From positions 1 through 64,000 of the forward strand of contig NZ_JAYDZX010000014.1 in the NCBI RefSeq assembly GCF_035607535.1: a stretch of 64,000 nucleotides of DNA. The letters run 5' to 3'. Shown in pieces: positions 32,188 through 41,187 of this stretch. Position numbers and translations under genes: made by a program. The first letter of the stretch is position 1; each line of letters begins with the position of its first letter. Below the pieces are notes generated by a model. That model was not told the DNA's origin. It searched no databases and saw only the letters and a program-made list of their open reading frames with translations. The DNA is from Salinimicrobium sp035607535 (lineage in GTDB: Bacteria; Bacteroidota; Bacteroidia; Flavobacteriales; Flavobacteriaceae).

Positions 32188-33435
32188 TTAGGTAATACTG
32201 AATAATAATGGGAAAAGGAAAACAACGATAAGCAACCATACCACATATACCGGTATATAACGGGCAATTGAGCGCCCAAGGTTAGTTAAAGTCCCTTTTC
32301 CTGAAGCTGTTTTATAAAGGTTGTTTGCCACCAGTAACAGGTGGGTAAGGATCAAAATATTTGCGCCCATAACGGCCAGTCTGTTGGGTGTAATTCCCCA
32401 TTCCGCAATGCGAAACATGATTGCTGAAAGCGCTATTCCATTAACAAGGATGGTCACTATGGAAAGCAGGAACAGCATCCATTTCTCAATTTTTGTTTTT
32501 GTTGTTTCTGAACCACCGGCGATTGAGAAGAAGATGATTGCCATCACTCCAATGAGCAGCAGGTTGAAGACCAGCAAAAAATCTCTGTCATTATAAGGAT
32601 CTCCGCCTCCAAAAAACATGGCGCCAAGGTAAATGACCAGCATGAGAAGCACCAGCGGACTAAAGATCCTGGCGATCACAGGAGAAACTGTTCCCACCAG
32701 TTGCGGGTTCGTGCGGATAAGATAAGTGCCAAGGACGGGTGCGGCCGGAAGCCCAAAGATCACAACATTCCTAAAGTAAAAATCTTCAATGTTTAAACCA
32801 ATTGCTGAAAACAGACCCAGGGTTACCCCTGTCATGATCCCGCCGGCGATCATAATTAATCCTGTCATGACCAGCAGGTCCCCGTTATAGCTTAAATAGG
32901 AAAGACGCTGTTGATGATCTGAAGGATCGTTGCCAACAAAGGCCGTTCCCAGCAACACCCACAGCAACAAAGGCAAATGGATACAAACCAGGATAAAGAC
33001 GTCACTTTCCGGGGAGGAGGCAGGGTAGAAATTAATGTAGAGCAGGCAGGCTATAAAGGCCGCAGCAATGAAGATAAGTCGCTTCGTTTGCAGTTTGTTC
33101 TTCCAGGCGAAATATGCTGTAAGTAGGGGCAGAAAAATAAAGCCAATATTGCGCGGGTAAAAAAATTCTTCACTGATCCCGAATATGTGGGGAATTTTAG
33201 CCAGAAATCCTGCTGCCAGAGCGAGTACCAAAACGTACAGGAGCTCTTTCCTGTTGCCCCGGCTGACTTCTTCCTTCTCAAAATTCAATCTCTCATACCA
33301 GAATTGCGCCAACGGATATTCCCGGATCCCGGCATAAATTGAGTTGAAATCCCTCCTGAATTGACTTTTGTTGCTCCGGTAGTACCTTTCCATTTGCCCC
33401 GGATCCTTGATTGCTGATAAGATGTTCTCTTTCAT
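32188..33435 (-). CDS. DUF4153-like multi-pass membrane protein
   Basis: A 415-residue protein with a soluble N-terminal 60 residues (YRSNKSQFRRDFNSIYAGI) and about ten membrane segments, consistent with DUF4153-like proteins. No transport or catalytic motif is recognised. It lies 15 bases downstream of the small membrane protein at 33451-33786 and is followed by two more small membrane proteins, forming one likely transcription unit. The winged-helix regulator upstream probably controls it. Confidence 0.65.
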   Translation of the reverse strand: MKENILSAIKDPGQMERYYRSNKSQFRRDFNSIYAGIREYPLAQFWYERLNFEKEEVSRGNRKELLYVLVLALAAGFLAKIPHIFGISEEFFYPRNIGFIFLPLLTAYFAWKNKLQTKRLIFIAAAFIACLLYINFYPASSPESDVFILVCIHLPLLLWVLLGTAFVGNDPSDHQQRLSYLSYNGDLLVMTGLIMIAGGIMTGVTLGLFSAIGLNIEDFYFRNVVIFGLPAAPVLGTYLIRTNPQLVGTVSPVIARIFSPLVLLMLVIYLGAMFFGGGDPYNDRDFLLVFNLLLIGVMAIIFFSIAGGSETTKTKIEKWMLFLLSIVTILVNGIALSAIMFRIAEWGITPNRLAVMGANILILTHLLLVANNLYKTASGKGTLTNLGRSIARYIPVYVVWLLIVVFLFPLLFSIT

Positions 33436-33450
33436 GATTTCCAGGTTTTT

Positions 33451-33786
33451 CTAGTTCCACAGAGTTCCGGCGAGCCCGTAAACACTTCCCAGCCAAAGCA
33501 CGATCACATATCCCAGCAGGCTCAGAACAATACCAAGCGCCCTGTAGATGCCTCCTTCTCGTCTCATTAGGTGCATGAAATCTGCAAAAGCACCACCAAT
33601 TGCCCCTGCAATAGTGGTCACCACAATCGGCCGAATTTTCCAGTAGGTGGGCCAATTGGGATGGGGATTATTAACTCCCATTATGAAAAAGGTGATAAGG
33701 ACGAAAGCAAAGGCTGCCCCAATTAAGATCCGTCTGGGCAGGGCTGCTGTAAAGCTGTTCTCAAAAAAGTGTGTTCTGGTTTCCAT
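33451..33786 (-). CDS. Small membrane protein
   Basis: A 111-residue protein with three membrane helices. The central part is ITFFIMGVNNPHPNWPTYWK and the C-terminal part LGSVYGLAGTLWN. I do not recognise the family. A 21-base palindrome in the gap upstream (33823-33843) is the likely operator for this gene and those behind it. Confidence 0.6.
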   Translation of the reverse strand: METRTHFFENSFTAALPRRILIGAAFAFVLITFFIMGVNNPHPNWPTYWKIRPIVVTTIAGAIGGAFADFMHLMRREGGIYRALGIVLSLLGYVIVLWLGSVYGLAGTLWN

Positions 33787-33822
33787 TTAATATTTAATTA
33801 TTGAGTTCTATAATTCTAAAGA

Positions 33823-33843
33823 GTACTTTGAATTTCAAAGTAC
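33823..33843. promoter_or_regulatory. Palindromic operator, site 1
   Basis: GTACTTTGA and TCAAAGTAC arms separated by 3 bases, perfect over 9 + 9. The core ACTTTG-N5-CAAAGT is shared with the site at 34775-34795. It lies between the winged-helix regulator gene and the next gene downstream in the cluster, which suggests that the regulator binds it. Confidence 0.75.
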
Positions 33844-33856
33844 AGGGGTAAAAAAA

Positions 33857-34156
33857 TTATTTTTGAGACTTTATCAAATTTTCAAGTGCTGTCAGGTGTT
33901 CTTCAAAAGCTTTTCTTCCCTTTTTTGTCATAGCATATTTCGTATTAGGTTTTCTGTCAATGAAAGTTTTTGTTACAGCAACGAACTTTTCCTTTTCGAG
34001 GGCTTTTAAATGACTTGCCAAATTCCCGTCGGTCACTTCCAGGTATTCCTTGAGCGAGGAAAAATCCAGCGTATCATTCACAGCCAGGGCCGACATAATG
34101 CCGAGCCTTATCCTGCTCTCAAACGCTTTATGCAAACCATCTATAGATATTTTCAC
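33857..34156 (-). CDS. Winged-helix transcriptional regulator (MarR/HTH_34-like)
   Basis: A 99-residue DNA-binding protein with one winged-helix domain. The segments RLGIMSALAVNDTLDFSSL and SLKEYLEVTDGNLASHLKAL form the helix-turn-helix, and FVAVTKTFIDRKPNTKYAMT the wing, as in the short PF13601-type regulators. It lacks any ligand domain, so the signal may come through the membrane protein encoded just upstream, whose stop overlaps this start by 4 bases. The two palindromes near ACTTTG-N5-CAAAGT flanking its operon are the probable binding sites, implying autoregulation. Confidence 0.85.
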   Translation of the reverse strand: MKISIDGLHKAFESRIRLGIMSALAVNDTLDFSSLKEYLEVTDGNLASHLKALEKEKFVAVTKTFIDRKPNTKYAMTKKGRKAFEEHLTALENLIKSQK

Positions 34157-34767
34157 CTTTCGTACTTGTAGTTCACATAGATCCCGTAAATAATATGCAT
34201 CACCCCAAAACCAAATGCCCAGAAGAGGATGCTGTACTCTGTAAAATAAGCACCCAGTAATCCCAGTGCGATCTGGATAAATCCGAGGTATTTCACATCC
34301 TCATAAGTGAATTTACTGGCGTTATACAAAGCTATTCCATAGAAGATGAGGGTAACTGGCGCCATTAAAAGGATGAGCCCTTTTAAAAGGAAGACCAGCG
34401 TGAGCAAACCTCCTGCCACCAGCGGCACCATCATATTTGAAAGCATTCTCCTGGCTGCCGAGTTCCAAACTTTTTGCCCCTTTTTCTTCCCCTTGTTCAC
34501 TGAAAATATTACAGCTGTTGTAACCGCGAGGATCAAAACAATTAGCCCGATTAGAAGAAGATCCCACACCTGTTCTCCCGAAGGAATTCCCGGCACCAAC
34601 GCCTCCTGATCGGCAAAGATCCCAAATACCAGATAAGCCCCTGCCAGGGCATATAGTCCGGCCAAAACGCCCGAAATTCCGCTAAGAGAGAGGAACTTGG
34701 TGGAGCGTTCCATAATGGAACGTATCTCCCTAAGGTCCTGCATGTAGTCTTCTTCTGTTTTCTTCAT
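34153..34767 (-). CDS. Membrane protein, partner of the winged-helix regulator
   Basis: A 204-residue protein with an N-terminal soluble helix (TEEDYMQDLREIRSIMERST) and six hydrophobic segments between about residues 25 and 195. No known motif is seen. It overlaps the regulator gene by 4 bases (ATGA), so the two are translationally coupled, a frequent arrangement for membrane-protein/regulator pairs in Bacteroidota. The gene is preceded by a textbook promoter with an overlapping palindrome. Confidence 0.65.
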   Translation of the reverse strand: MKKTEEDYMQDLREIRSIMERSTKFLSLSGISGVLAGLYALAGAYLVFGIFADQEALVPGIPSGEQVWDLLLIGLIVLILAVTTAVIFSVNKGKKKGQKVWNSAARRMLSNMMVPLVAGGLLTLVFLLKGLILLMAPVTLIFYGIALYNASKFTYEDVKYLGFIQIALGLLGAYFTEYSILFWAFGFGVMHIIYGIYVNYKYER

Positions 34768-34774
34768 TTAAAAA

Positions 34775-34795
34775 GTACTTTGCAATTCAAAGTTA
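34775..34795. promoter_or_regulatory. Palindromic operator, site 2
   Basis: GTACTTTG and CAAAGTTA arms around CAATT, sharing ACTTTG-N5-CAAAGT with site 1. It overlaps the -7 element and the presumed transcription start, an ideal place for repression. Confidence 0.75.
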
Positions 34796-34817
34796 ACAAT
34801 TAAATTTTTATAAGCAA
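34788..34817 (-). promoter_or_regulatory. Promoter: TTG, 19-base spacer, TAACTTTG
   Basis: On the minus strand a TTG (34815-34817) is exactly 19 bases before TAACTTTG (34788-34795), the canonical Bacteroidota spacing. The start codon of the membrane protein gene is about 20 bases further on. The -7 box overlaps operator site 2. Confidence 0.75.
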
Positions 34818-35045
34818 GAAAAAATTTATTAATGGAGTAGTGCCGAAGCTTCTGTTGCGAATAAAATCAGGGAAAATGCTCTACTAACATGCTCCCGTCA
34901 ACCTGAACTTGTTTTTTTTCAAATGAGAAGTTTCCAAAACCTCCAAGGATTCTCAAAAAAATTCAGAATGAAGTTTGCGACCAAATGTTATAAAAGGTTG
35001 AAGAACTTATGGACCGCTCAGGCATTAAAACGAATACGAATAAAA
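34818..35045. other. Intergenic stretch between the regulator operon and purA
   Basis: Together with the adjoining promoter and terminator this is a 328-base gap. I see no reading frame of interest. Around 34890-34915 a phrase like CCCGTCAACCTGAACTTG may be a decayed copy of a palindrome family that I recall as dispersed in flavobacterial genomes, but no complementary half is left. Confidence 0.4.
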
Positions 35046-35072
35046 AAAGGTGCTGCTTTCGCAACACCTTTT
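35046..35072 (-). terminator. Intrinsic terminator after purA
   Basis: Imperfect stem AAAGGTGCTGC / GCAACACCTTT with a 4-base loop, followed on the minus strand by a T-run. A copy of the recurrent AAAAATGTCATTTAT motif lies between the stop codon and the stem (35071-35090). Confidence 0.8.
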
Positions 35073-35095
35073 AAAAATGTCATTTATGGAACCTC

Positions 35096-36367
35096 TTAAA
35101 GCTCGATGGTCTGCAGCCTGTCGGGACCAACAGAAACGATCTTTATCGGGATCTCCAGTTCTTTTTCTATAAAAGCTATATAGTCCTTCAACTCCTTTGG
35201 CAATTCCTCTGCAGTAGTAAGCTGTGTAAGGTCCTTCTCCCATCCGTCAAAGTGAGTATAAACCGGCGTTACATTTTGATGTTCAATATTGTAAGGCAGG
35301 TGAGTGATCTCTTTCCCCTGATAGTTATAGGCGGTACAGATCTTTAAGGTTTCAAACCCACTCAAAACATCAGCTTTCATCATGATAAGCTGAGTCACAC
35401 CGCTTACCTGCACTGCATATTTGAGTGCTACCATATCCAACCATCCACAGCGGCGAGGTCTTCCGGTAGTCGCCCCAAATTCTCTACCAACTCTTCCCAT
35501 GGTTTCTCCGTCCTCGTCAAAAAGTTCGGTAGGGAAGGGGCCGCTTCCAACACGGGTGGTGTATGCTTTGAAAATTCCGAATACTTCTTTGATCTGGTTC
35601 GGGGCAACTCCCAAGCCTGTGCAGGCTCCTGCAGCAGTAGTATTGGAAGAAGTTACAAACGGATAGGTCCCGAAGTCGATATCAAGTAAGGATCCCTGGG
35701 CACCTTCAGCCAGTATGGACTTGCCGTTCTTTTGTGCCTGGTACAGGTATTCCTCGCTATCTATGAACTGAAGTGACTTCAAGGTTTCAATTGCCTTAAA
35801 GAATTCTGCTTCCAGTTCACTCAGGTTGTACTGTACATCTACATTATAGAAGCTTATCATTGCCTCGTGCTTATCGGCAAGGTTTCGGTATCTTTCTTTC
35901 CAGTCGCTAAGCTCCAGGTCTCCAACTCTTATTCCGTTACGTCCTGTCTTATCCATATAAGTAGGTCCTATTCCCTTAAGGGTGGAGCCTATCTTGGCCT
36001 TTCCTTTTGAAGCTTCACTTGCAGCATCCAGGAGACGATGCGTGGGAAGGATAAGGTGGGCTTTTCTGGAAATTACAAGCTTATGTTTGTAATCCACTCC
36101 GGCTTTGCTGAGGTTGTCCAGTTCTCTTTTAAAGATAACCGGATCTATCACCACTCCGTTTCCAACCAGGTTGATTGCGTTTTCATGAAATATTCCCGAA
36201 GGTATCGTGTGAAGTACGTGCTTTTGGCCGTCAAATTCTAAAGTATGTCCGGCGTTTGGGCCTCCCTGGAAGCGGGCGATGATGTCGTATTTTTTGGTGA
36301 ATACATCTACGATCTTTCCTTTTCCTTCATCCCCCCATTGTAATCCAAGAAGTAAGTCTACTGCCAT
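35096..36367 (-). CDS. purA: Adenylosuccinate synthase
   Basis: Joins IMP and aspartate with GTP in the first step of AMP synthesis. The 423-residue protein starts MAVDLLLGLQWGDEGKGKIV, which includes the GDEGKGK P-loop. GGPNAGHTL near residue 35 carries the catalytic His, and GSTLKGIGPTYMDKTGRNGI matches the IMP-binding region. The C-terminal ends normally. It is 10 bases downstream of the Fur-family gene, which is itself 23 bases behind rel, giving a rel-fur-purA operon that links the stringent response, metal-linked regulation and purine supply. Confidence 0.96.
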   Translation of the reverse strand: MAVDLLLGLQWGDEGKGKIVDVFTKKYDIIARFQGGPNAGHTLEFDGQKHVLHTIPSGIFHENAINLVGNGVVIDPVIFKRELDNLSKAGVDYKHKLVISRKAHLILPTHRLLDAASEASKGKAKIGSTLKGIGPTYMDKTGRNGIRVGDLELSDWKERYRNLADKHEAMISFYNVDVQYNLSELEAEFFKAIETLKSLQFIDSEEYLYQAQKNGKSILAEGAQGSLLDIDFGTYPFVTSSNTTAAGACTGLGVAPNQIKEVFGIFKAYTTRVGSGPFPTELFDEDGETMGRVGREFGATTGRPRRCGWLDMVALKYAVQVSGVTQLIMMKADVLSGFETLKICTAYNYQGKEITHLPYNIEHQNVTPVYTHFDGWEKDLTQLTTAEELPKELKDYIAFIEKELEIPIKIVSVGPDRLQTIEL

Positions 36368-36377
36368 AAAATTCAGG

Positions 36378-36833
36378 TTATTCGGTTGATTTTTTGTTTC
36401 CGTAAAAATATAAGGAATGATTATTTATTTCAATGTCAAAGACCTCTTCGATGGTTTGCTTAATGGCCTGCACGCGGGGATCGCAAAATTCGATCACCTC
36501 CCCTGTATCGGTAAGTATGATATGATCGTGGTTGCGGTCAAAATATGATTTCTCATATTGTGCCTGGTTGTTACCAAATTGATGCTTTCGCACCAGTCCG
36601 CATTCCAGAAGAAGTTCAATGGTGTTGTATAAAGTAGCCCGACTTACACGGTATTTCTTATTCTTCATTTTGATATAGAGGGATTCGATATCAAAATGTT
36701 CTTCGCTGTTGTAGATCTCCTGCAGGATAGCAAAGCGTTCGGGAGTCTTTCTGTGACCCTTTTCTTCCAGGTACTTTGTAAAGACATTCTTTACAACCGC
36801 CTGGTCATTTTTATTCACTACTTTTTTGCTCAT
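36378..36833 (-). CDS. Fur-family transcriptional regulator
   Basis: A 151-residue Fur/PerR-type repressor. The winged-helix part shows RFAILQEIYNSEEHFDIESL and RVSRATLYNTIELLLECGLV (about 56-75). The C-terminal regulatory part contains YFDRNHDHIILTDTGEVIEF. Here the first CxxC of classical Fur, normally after the HxH, is replaced by TDTG, so the structural zinc site is missing. Whether it senses iron, peroxide or zinc cannot be decided from the sequence. It lies between rel and purA, with a possible own promoter in the 23-base gap. Confidence 0.88.
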   Translation of the reverse strand: MSKKVVNKNDQAVVKNVFTKYLEEKGHRKTPERFAILQEIYNSEEHFDIESLYIKMKNKKYRVSRATLYNTIELLLECGLVRKHQFGNNQAQYEKSYFDRNHDHIILTDTGEVIEFCDPRVQAIKQTIEEVFDIEINNHSLYFYGNKKSTE

Positions 36834-36843
36834 GATATGGGTG

Positions 36844-36851
36844 CAAAGGTA
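36844..36851 (-). promoter_or_regulatory. Putative -7 element (TACCTTTG) before fur
   Basis: Exact TAnnTTTG in the 23-base gap between rel and fur. The start codon is only about 10 bases away, so any transcript from it would be nearly leaderless. This is either an internal promoter or a chance match. Confidence 0.4.
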
Positions 36852-36856
36852 TAAGA

Positions 36857-39064
36857 TTATTCACGTGACACCTTATCTATACCGTTTATTTTTTTAAGGT
36901 GTTCCATCAATTTTTTAAGGATACTGTTGTTTTTTACGACCACTGTGATCTTCCCTGTAAAGATCCCGTCCTGACTGTCAAAATTAATGTTCTTGATGTT
37001 GACATTCATATTATTGGAGATCTCCCGGGTCACATCATTCACTAGTCCGATGTTATCAATTCCCGTAAGTTTGATCACCGCCTTAAAGTCTTCCTGGGTA
37101 GAGTCTTTCCACTTCGCCTGAATTATCCTGTAGGCGAAATTACTCTGTAGCTGAATGGCATTGGGACAGTCCTTTTTATGAACTTTAATGCCTTCACTAA
37201 CTGTTATAAATCCGAAAACACTATCCCCGGGAATCGGGTTACAGCAATTGGCGAGCTTGTAATCCAGGATCTCTTCGTCCCGCCCAAATACCAGCTGATC
37301 ATATTTTGCAGTGATTTCATCCTTATCAATGTCTTCAACCGTGCTCTGCTTTCTTATCTTACTTTTGAAGAAGCTCACCAGAGCGTTGCTACGTGAGGCG
37401 GCGTAATCCTTTAGTTTCTGATTGTCAATTGTTCCAACCCCCACTCTGTAGAATAGATCCAAACTGGTCTTAAGTTTGAAATAGATCACCAGCTCATTGA
37501 TCGTCTTTTCATTAAAGGGGATTTTTTGAGCCCGCAACTTCCTCGAAAGAATGGCTTTTCCTTCTTCGGCTATACTCTTCTTTTCCTCTTTCAGCGAAGA
37601 CTTGATCTTCGCCCGGGCACGTGCTGTAGTGGCGTAGTCCAGCCAGTTTGAATTCGGCTTTGCTTTTTCTGAAGTTATGATCTCCACCTGGTCGCCGCTG
37701 TTAAGGGTAGTGCTTAGCGGAACCAGTTTTCCATTCACTCTGGCTCCCCGTGTGCGCAGGCCAACTTCTGTATGTATACTAAAAGCAAAATCCAGCGGGG
37801 TAGCACCTTTGGGCAGGGACTTTAATTCCCCCTGCGGAGTAAAGACAAAGATCTCCTTGGAATAAAGATTCAGTTTGAATTGCTCGACAAAATCAACGGC
37901 ATTCACTTCCGAACTTTCCAGCGCTTCCTGAAGTTTATTGACCCACTCCTCAAGCCCATCTTCCTGATTGCTGCCTTGCTTGTATTTGTAATGGGCGGCA
38001 TAACCTTTTTCGGCAATCTCGTTCATACGCTCACTGCGTATCTGTACTTCCACCCAGCGACCTTTGGGACCCATTACAGTAATGTGCAGGGCTTCATAAC
38101 CTGTGGATTTGGGGGAGGAGATCCAGTCTCTTAACCGGGTAGGATTTGGCCTAAAGTGATCTGTAACTATTGAGTATATCTTCCAGGCGAGAAACTTTTC
38201 GTTAGCCGAATCACTCTTGTAGATGATCCTGACTGCAAACTTGTCGTATACCTCGTCAAAAGTGACATTTTGATTCTTCATTTTCCGGCGGATCGAATAG
38301 ATCGATTTCGGCCGGCCTTTTATAGTGTACTCCAGGTTTTCCTTGTCCAGCGAATCCTGAATCACTTGTGTGAATTCTCCAATGTACTTGTCCTGTTCTT
38401 CCTTGCTTTCTCTTATCTTCTGAAGGATCTCGTGGTAAACATCTGGTTCAGTATATTTTAAACCAAGATCTTCGAGTTCAGTCTTTATGTTATAGAGCCC
38501 GATACGGTGAGCAAGCGGCGCGTAGATGTAAAGGGTTTCTGAAGCGATCTTTTCCTGCTTGTCTGTACGCATGGAGTCCATGGTCTGCATATTGTGCAGT
38601 CGATCGGCTATTTTGATGATGATCACCCGCACGTCGTCATTGAGGGTAAGAAGCATTTTCCTGAAGTTCTCTGCCTGCAGGGAAACATCCTTGTCGTGCT
38701 CCAGGTGAGAGATCTTGGTTAGCCCGTCGACAATTCTGGCCACAGTATCGCCAAACATCTGCCGAATATCCTCAAGAGTATATGCAGTGTCCTCCACCAC
38801 ATCATGTAACAGGGCGGCGGCAATAGAAGTGGCGTCCAGACCAATTTCGGAAGCCACGATCTTGGCCACAGCAATAGGGTGGAAGATATAAGCCTCCCCC
38901 GATTTTCGCCGCTGATCCTTGTGAGCATCTACAGCAATATCAAAAGCCTGCCTAATGAGTTTTTTATCATCATCGGTAAGGGTTTGATAGCTTATACGCA
39001 GAAGTTCCTTGTACTGCTGGGCGATCTCCTTGTTTTCTTTTTCTATAGCGGCTTCCGTCATCAT
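36857..39064 (-). CDS. Bifunctional (p)ppGpp synthetase/hydrolase
   Basis: A 735-residue RelA/SpoT homologue (Rel) that makes and degrades the alarmone (p)ppGpp. The HD hydrolase part shows AAALLHDVVEDTAYTLEDI near residue 90 with an intact HDxxED. The synthetase domain shows RPKSIYSIRRKMKNQ near residue 255 and GYEALHITVMGPKGRWVEVQ near residue 340. The TGS domain (IFVFTPQGELKSLPKGATPL) and the C-terminal ACT-like domain follow, so all usual domains are present. Two adjacent start ATGs (39064, 39061) are possible. It heads the rel-fur-purA operon. Confidence 0.95.
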   Translation of the reverse strand: MMTEAAIEKENKEIAQQYKELLRISYQTLTDDDKKLIRQAFDIAVDAHKDQRRKSGEAYIFHPIAVAKIVASEIGLDATSIAAALLHDVVEDTAYTLEDIRQMFGDTVARIVDGLTKISHLEHDKDVSLQAENFRKMLLTLNDDVRVIIIKIADRLHNMQTMDSMRTDKQEKIASETLYIYAPLAHRIGLYNIKTELEDLGLKYTEPDVYHEILQKIRESKEEQDKYIGEFTQVIQDSLDKENLEYTIKGRPKSIYSIRRKMKNQNVTFDEVYDKFAVRIIYKSDSANEKFLAWKIYSIVTDHFRPNPTRLRDWISSPKSTGYEALHITVMGPKGRWVEVQIRSERMNEIAEKGYAAHYKYKQGSNQEDGLEEWVNKLQEALESSEVNAVDFVEQFKLNLYSKEIFVFTPQGELKSLPKGATPLDFAFSIHTEVGLRTRGARVNGKLVPLSTTLNSGDQVEIITSEKAKPNSNWLDYATTARARAKIKSSLKEEKKSIAEEGKAILSRKLRAQKIPFNEKTINELVIYFKLKTSLDLFYRVGVGTIDNQKLKDYAASRSNALVSFFKSKIRKQSTVEDIDKDEITAKYDQLVFGRDEEILDYKLANCCNPIPGDSVFGFITVSEGIKVHKKDCPNAIQLQSNFAYRIIQAKWKDSTQEDFKAVIKLTGIDNIGLVNDVTREISNNMNVNIKNINFDSQDGIFTGKITVVVKNNSILKKLMEHLKKINGIDKVSRE

Positions 39065-39104
39065 GTTCTAAAAATACGATTAAGATTGAAAACAGACAAT
39101 ATAA

Positions 39105-40337
39105 TTACCCCTGCAGATTCCTGAACCTTTTGTACAACGGTGGGTGAGAGTAATGTACAAAGACATAGGCCGGATGCGGAGTAAGATTGCTAAGGCTGTT
39201 CTTTGACAGCTTCTTCAATCCTGTGATCAAAGGTTGTGCCTTATAGGTTTGCTTCGCGAAATTGTCGGCTTGATATTCGAATTTTCTGGAAAGATAGTTC
39301 ATGATGATCCCCGTTACTTCTGAAATTGGGCTGTACAAAATACCAAAAGCAACCAACCCAATATGGAAACCCGGCTGCTCCACACCCAGTGCCGCGGAAA
39401 GCAAGGGATTACCCACAAACAGTGAAAGGATCCACAGGGTAAAGCCGGTCGTGAGGATGCTTATGATGAGGTTGATAATGATGTGATTCTTTTTGTAATG
39501 TCCCACTTCATGTGCCAGTACAGCCACGATCTCCTAATCTTCCAGATCATTGATAAGCGTGTCATAAAGGGTCACTCTTTTCTCATTTCCAAAGCCCGAG
39601 AAATAGGCGTTGGCTTTGGTGCTCCTTTTAGAGCCGTCTATTACAAAGATCTTTTCCAGCTTAAAGCCTTCTTTCTTTGCGTAGGCTTCGATCTTGTCGC
39701 GCAGGGAACCTTCGGAAAGAGGAGTTTGTTTATTAAAGATTGGTACAATTAACCTGGCATAGAACATATTGAGAAAAATACTGAATACAGCCACCAGGAT
39801 CCAGGCATACCACCAGAAATCATCTCCCGCAAACCGGTAGAACCAAACTATCAAGGCCAGGATTCCGCCGCCGAGCACGACCATCATTCCCCAGCTTTTT
39901 AGCTTGTCTAAAATGAAAGTTTTTGGCGTTGTTTTATTGAACCCGAACTGCTCTTCAATAACAAAAGTGTGGTACCATGAAAATGGCAGGGACAGCAGGT
40001 CGCTTCCAATCATAATGATCCCAAAGAAAATAAGCGCGATGACAATGGAATTATTTGATATGGATCTCGCTATTTCGTCTACAAAGTCAAATCCATCAAG
40101 GTAAAGGAACAGTAACAAAACAACCACAGAAAACGTGGAGGAAACTACCCCGAACCTGTAATTTGCCTTTTTGTACTGCTGAGATCTCTCATATTCCTCC
40201 TCATCAAAAACATCCTGCAGGTTGTCTGGAATAGGATCGTTATAATGACGTGCATTTAAAGCGTCCAACAACTTGTCAACTAGAAAATCAATTAAAATGA
40301 TTCCGACAATGATGAAAAAGAGAGTGTCTGCGGTCAA
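39105..40337 (-). pseudogene. M48 (STE24-type) metallopeptidase, interrupted by an in-frame stop
   Basis: The two open stretches 39534-40337 and 39105-39533 are in the same frame, separated only by a TAG at 39534-39536. Joined they give about 410 residues, the normal length of CaaX-protease-like M48 membrane peptidases. The N-terminal part has four or more membrane segments and ends KRVTLYDTLINDLED. Directly beyond the stop the frame continues EIVAVLAHEVGHYKKNH, so the stop removes the HExxH active site and the zinc-ligand region. The N-terminal start is a TTG at 40337. It could be a recent null mutation, stop-codon readthrough or a sequencing error. No frameshift or other decay is seen. Confidence 0.8.
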
Positions 40338-40496
40338 TTTCTTAAAATTTAAGGGCTAATATAAGCAGAATCATGGCGAAGTTAGAAGTACGATTTTAGA
40401 ATTGAGAGGTTTTACATGTCAAATCAAATAATTCTAGATTCTGAAGCCGGTCGGCCATGATAGCTGAATTCATTCTGTCTTCTTTCTTGAAAAAAT
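40338..40496. other. Intergenic stretch upstream of the M48 gene
   Basis: About 160 bases without a recognisable reading frame, promoter or stem. Repeats begin at about 40497. Confidence 0.4.
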
Positions 40497-41181
40497 TCCC
40501 TCCTATGGAGACGTGCCTGTATGGATGGCTGGCAGCTAAAGAGTGATTAGTGATCAGGGATCAGAAAATTTAGCCACGAGTACCCGAAAATTTTTTTAAT
40601 ACTAAATTATTGTCGCAAGGTGTCCCCTCCTGCGGTGAAGTGCCTGCAAGGCGGGGTGGGAGCGAATGAGTGACCAGTGATCAGGGATCATTGATCAGAA
40701 AATTTAGCTGCGAATACTCGAATATTTTTAATAATTATTGTCGCAAGGTGTCCCCTCCTGCGGAGGGGTGCCTGCAAGGCGGGGTGGGAGCGAATGAGTG
40801 ATCAGTGATCAGGGATCATTGATCAGGAAATTTAGCTGCGAATACTCGAATATTTTTAATAATTATTGTCGCAAGGTGTCCCCTCCTGCGGAGGGGTACC
40901 TGCAAGGCGGGGGTGGGAGCTAAAGAGTGATCAGTGACCAGGAATCAGTGATCAGAAAATTCAGCATACATACTCGAACATTTTAATACTTTATTATTGT
41001 CGCAAGGTGTCCCCTCCTGCGGCGGGGTGCCTGCAAGGCGGGGTGGGAGCGAATGAGTGACCAGTGATCAATGACGAGTGATCAGAAAATTTAGCCACGA
41101 ATACCCGAAAATTTTTTTAATACTAATTATTGTTGCAAGGTGTCCCCTCCTCCGGAGGGGTGCCTGCAAGGCGGGGTGGGA
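40497..41181 (+). repeat. Tandem array of 128-133 bp units with paired hairpins and heptads
   Basis: Units begin TGTCGCAAGG (last one TGTTGCAAGG) at 40611, 40739, 40867, 40998 and 41131, so the spacing is 128, 128, 131 and 133 bases. A decayed partial unit precedes them from 40497. Each unit has a stem CCCCTCC-TGC-GGAGGGG (variants in the loop), a second small stem GCCT-GCA-AGGC, a GGGGTGGGA tail, three to four period-7 units such as AGTGATC, and an AT-rich spacer with ACTCGAA. The last unit stops 7 bases before the DUF559 gene stop. The array explains the 850-base gap between the M48 and DUF559 genes. Confidence 0.95.
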
Positions 41182-41187
41182 AATTCG

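Noticed and set aside
40497..41181. Possible CRISPR array
   Set aside because: The units are 128-133 bp and almost wholly repeated, the spacers are not unique, and no cas gene is nearby. It is a tandem repeat array.
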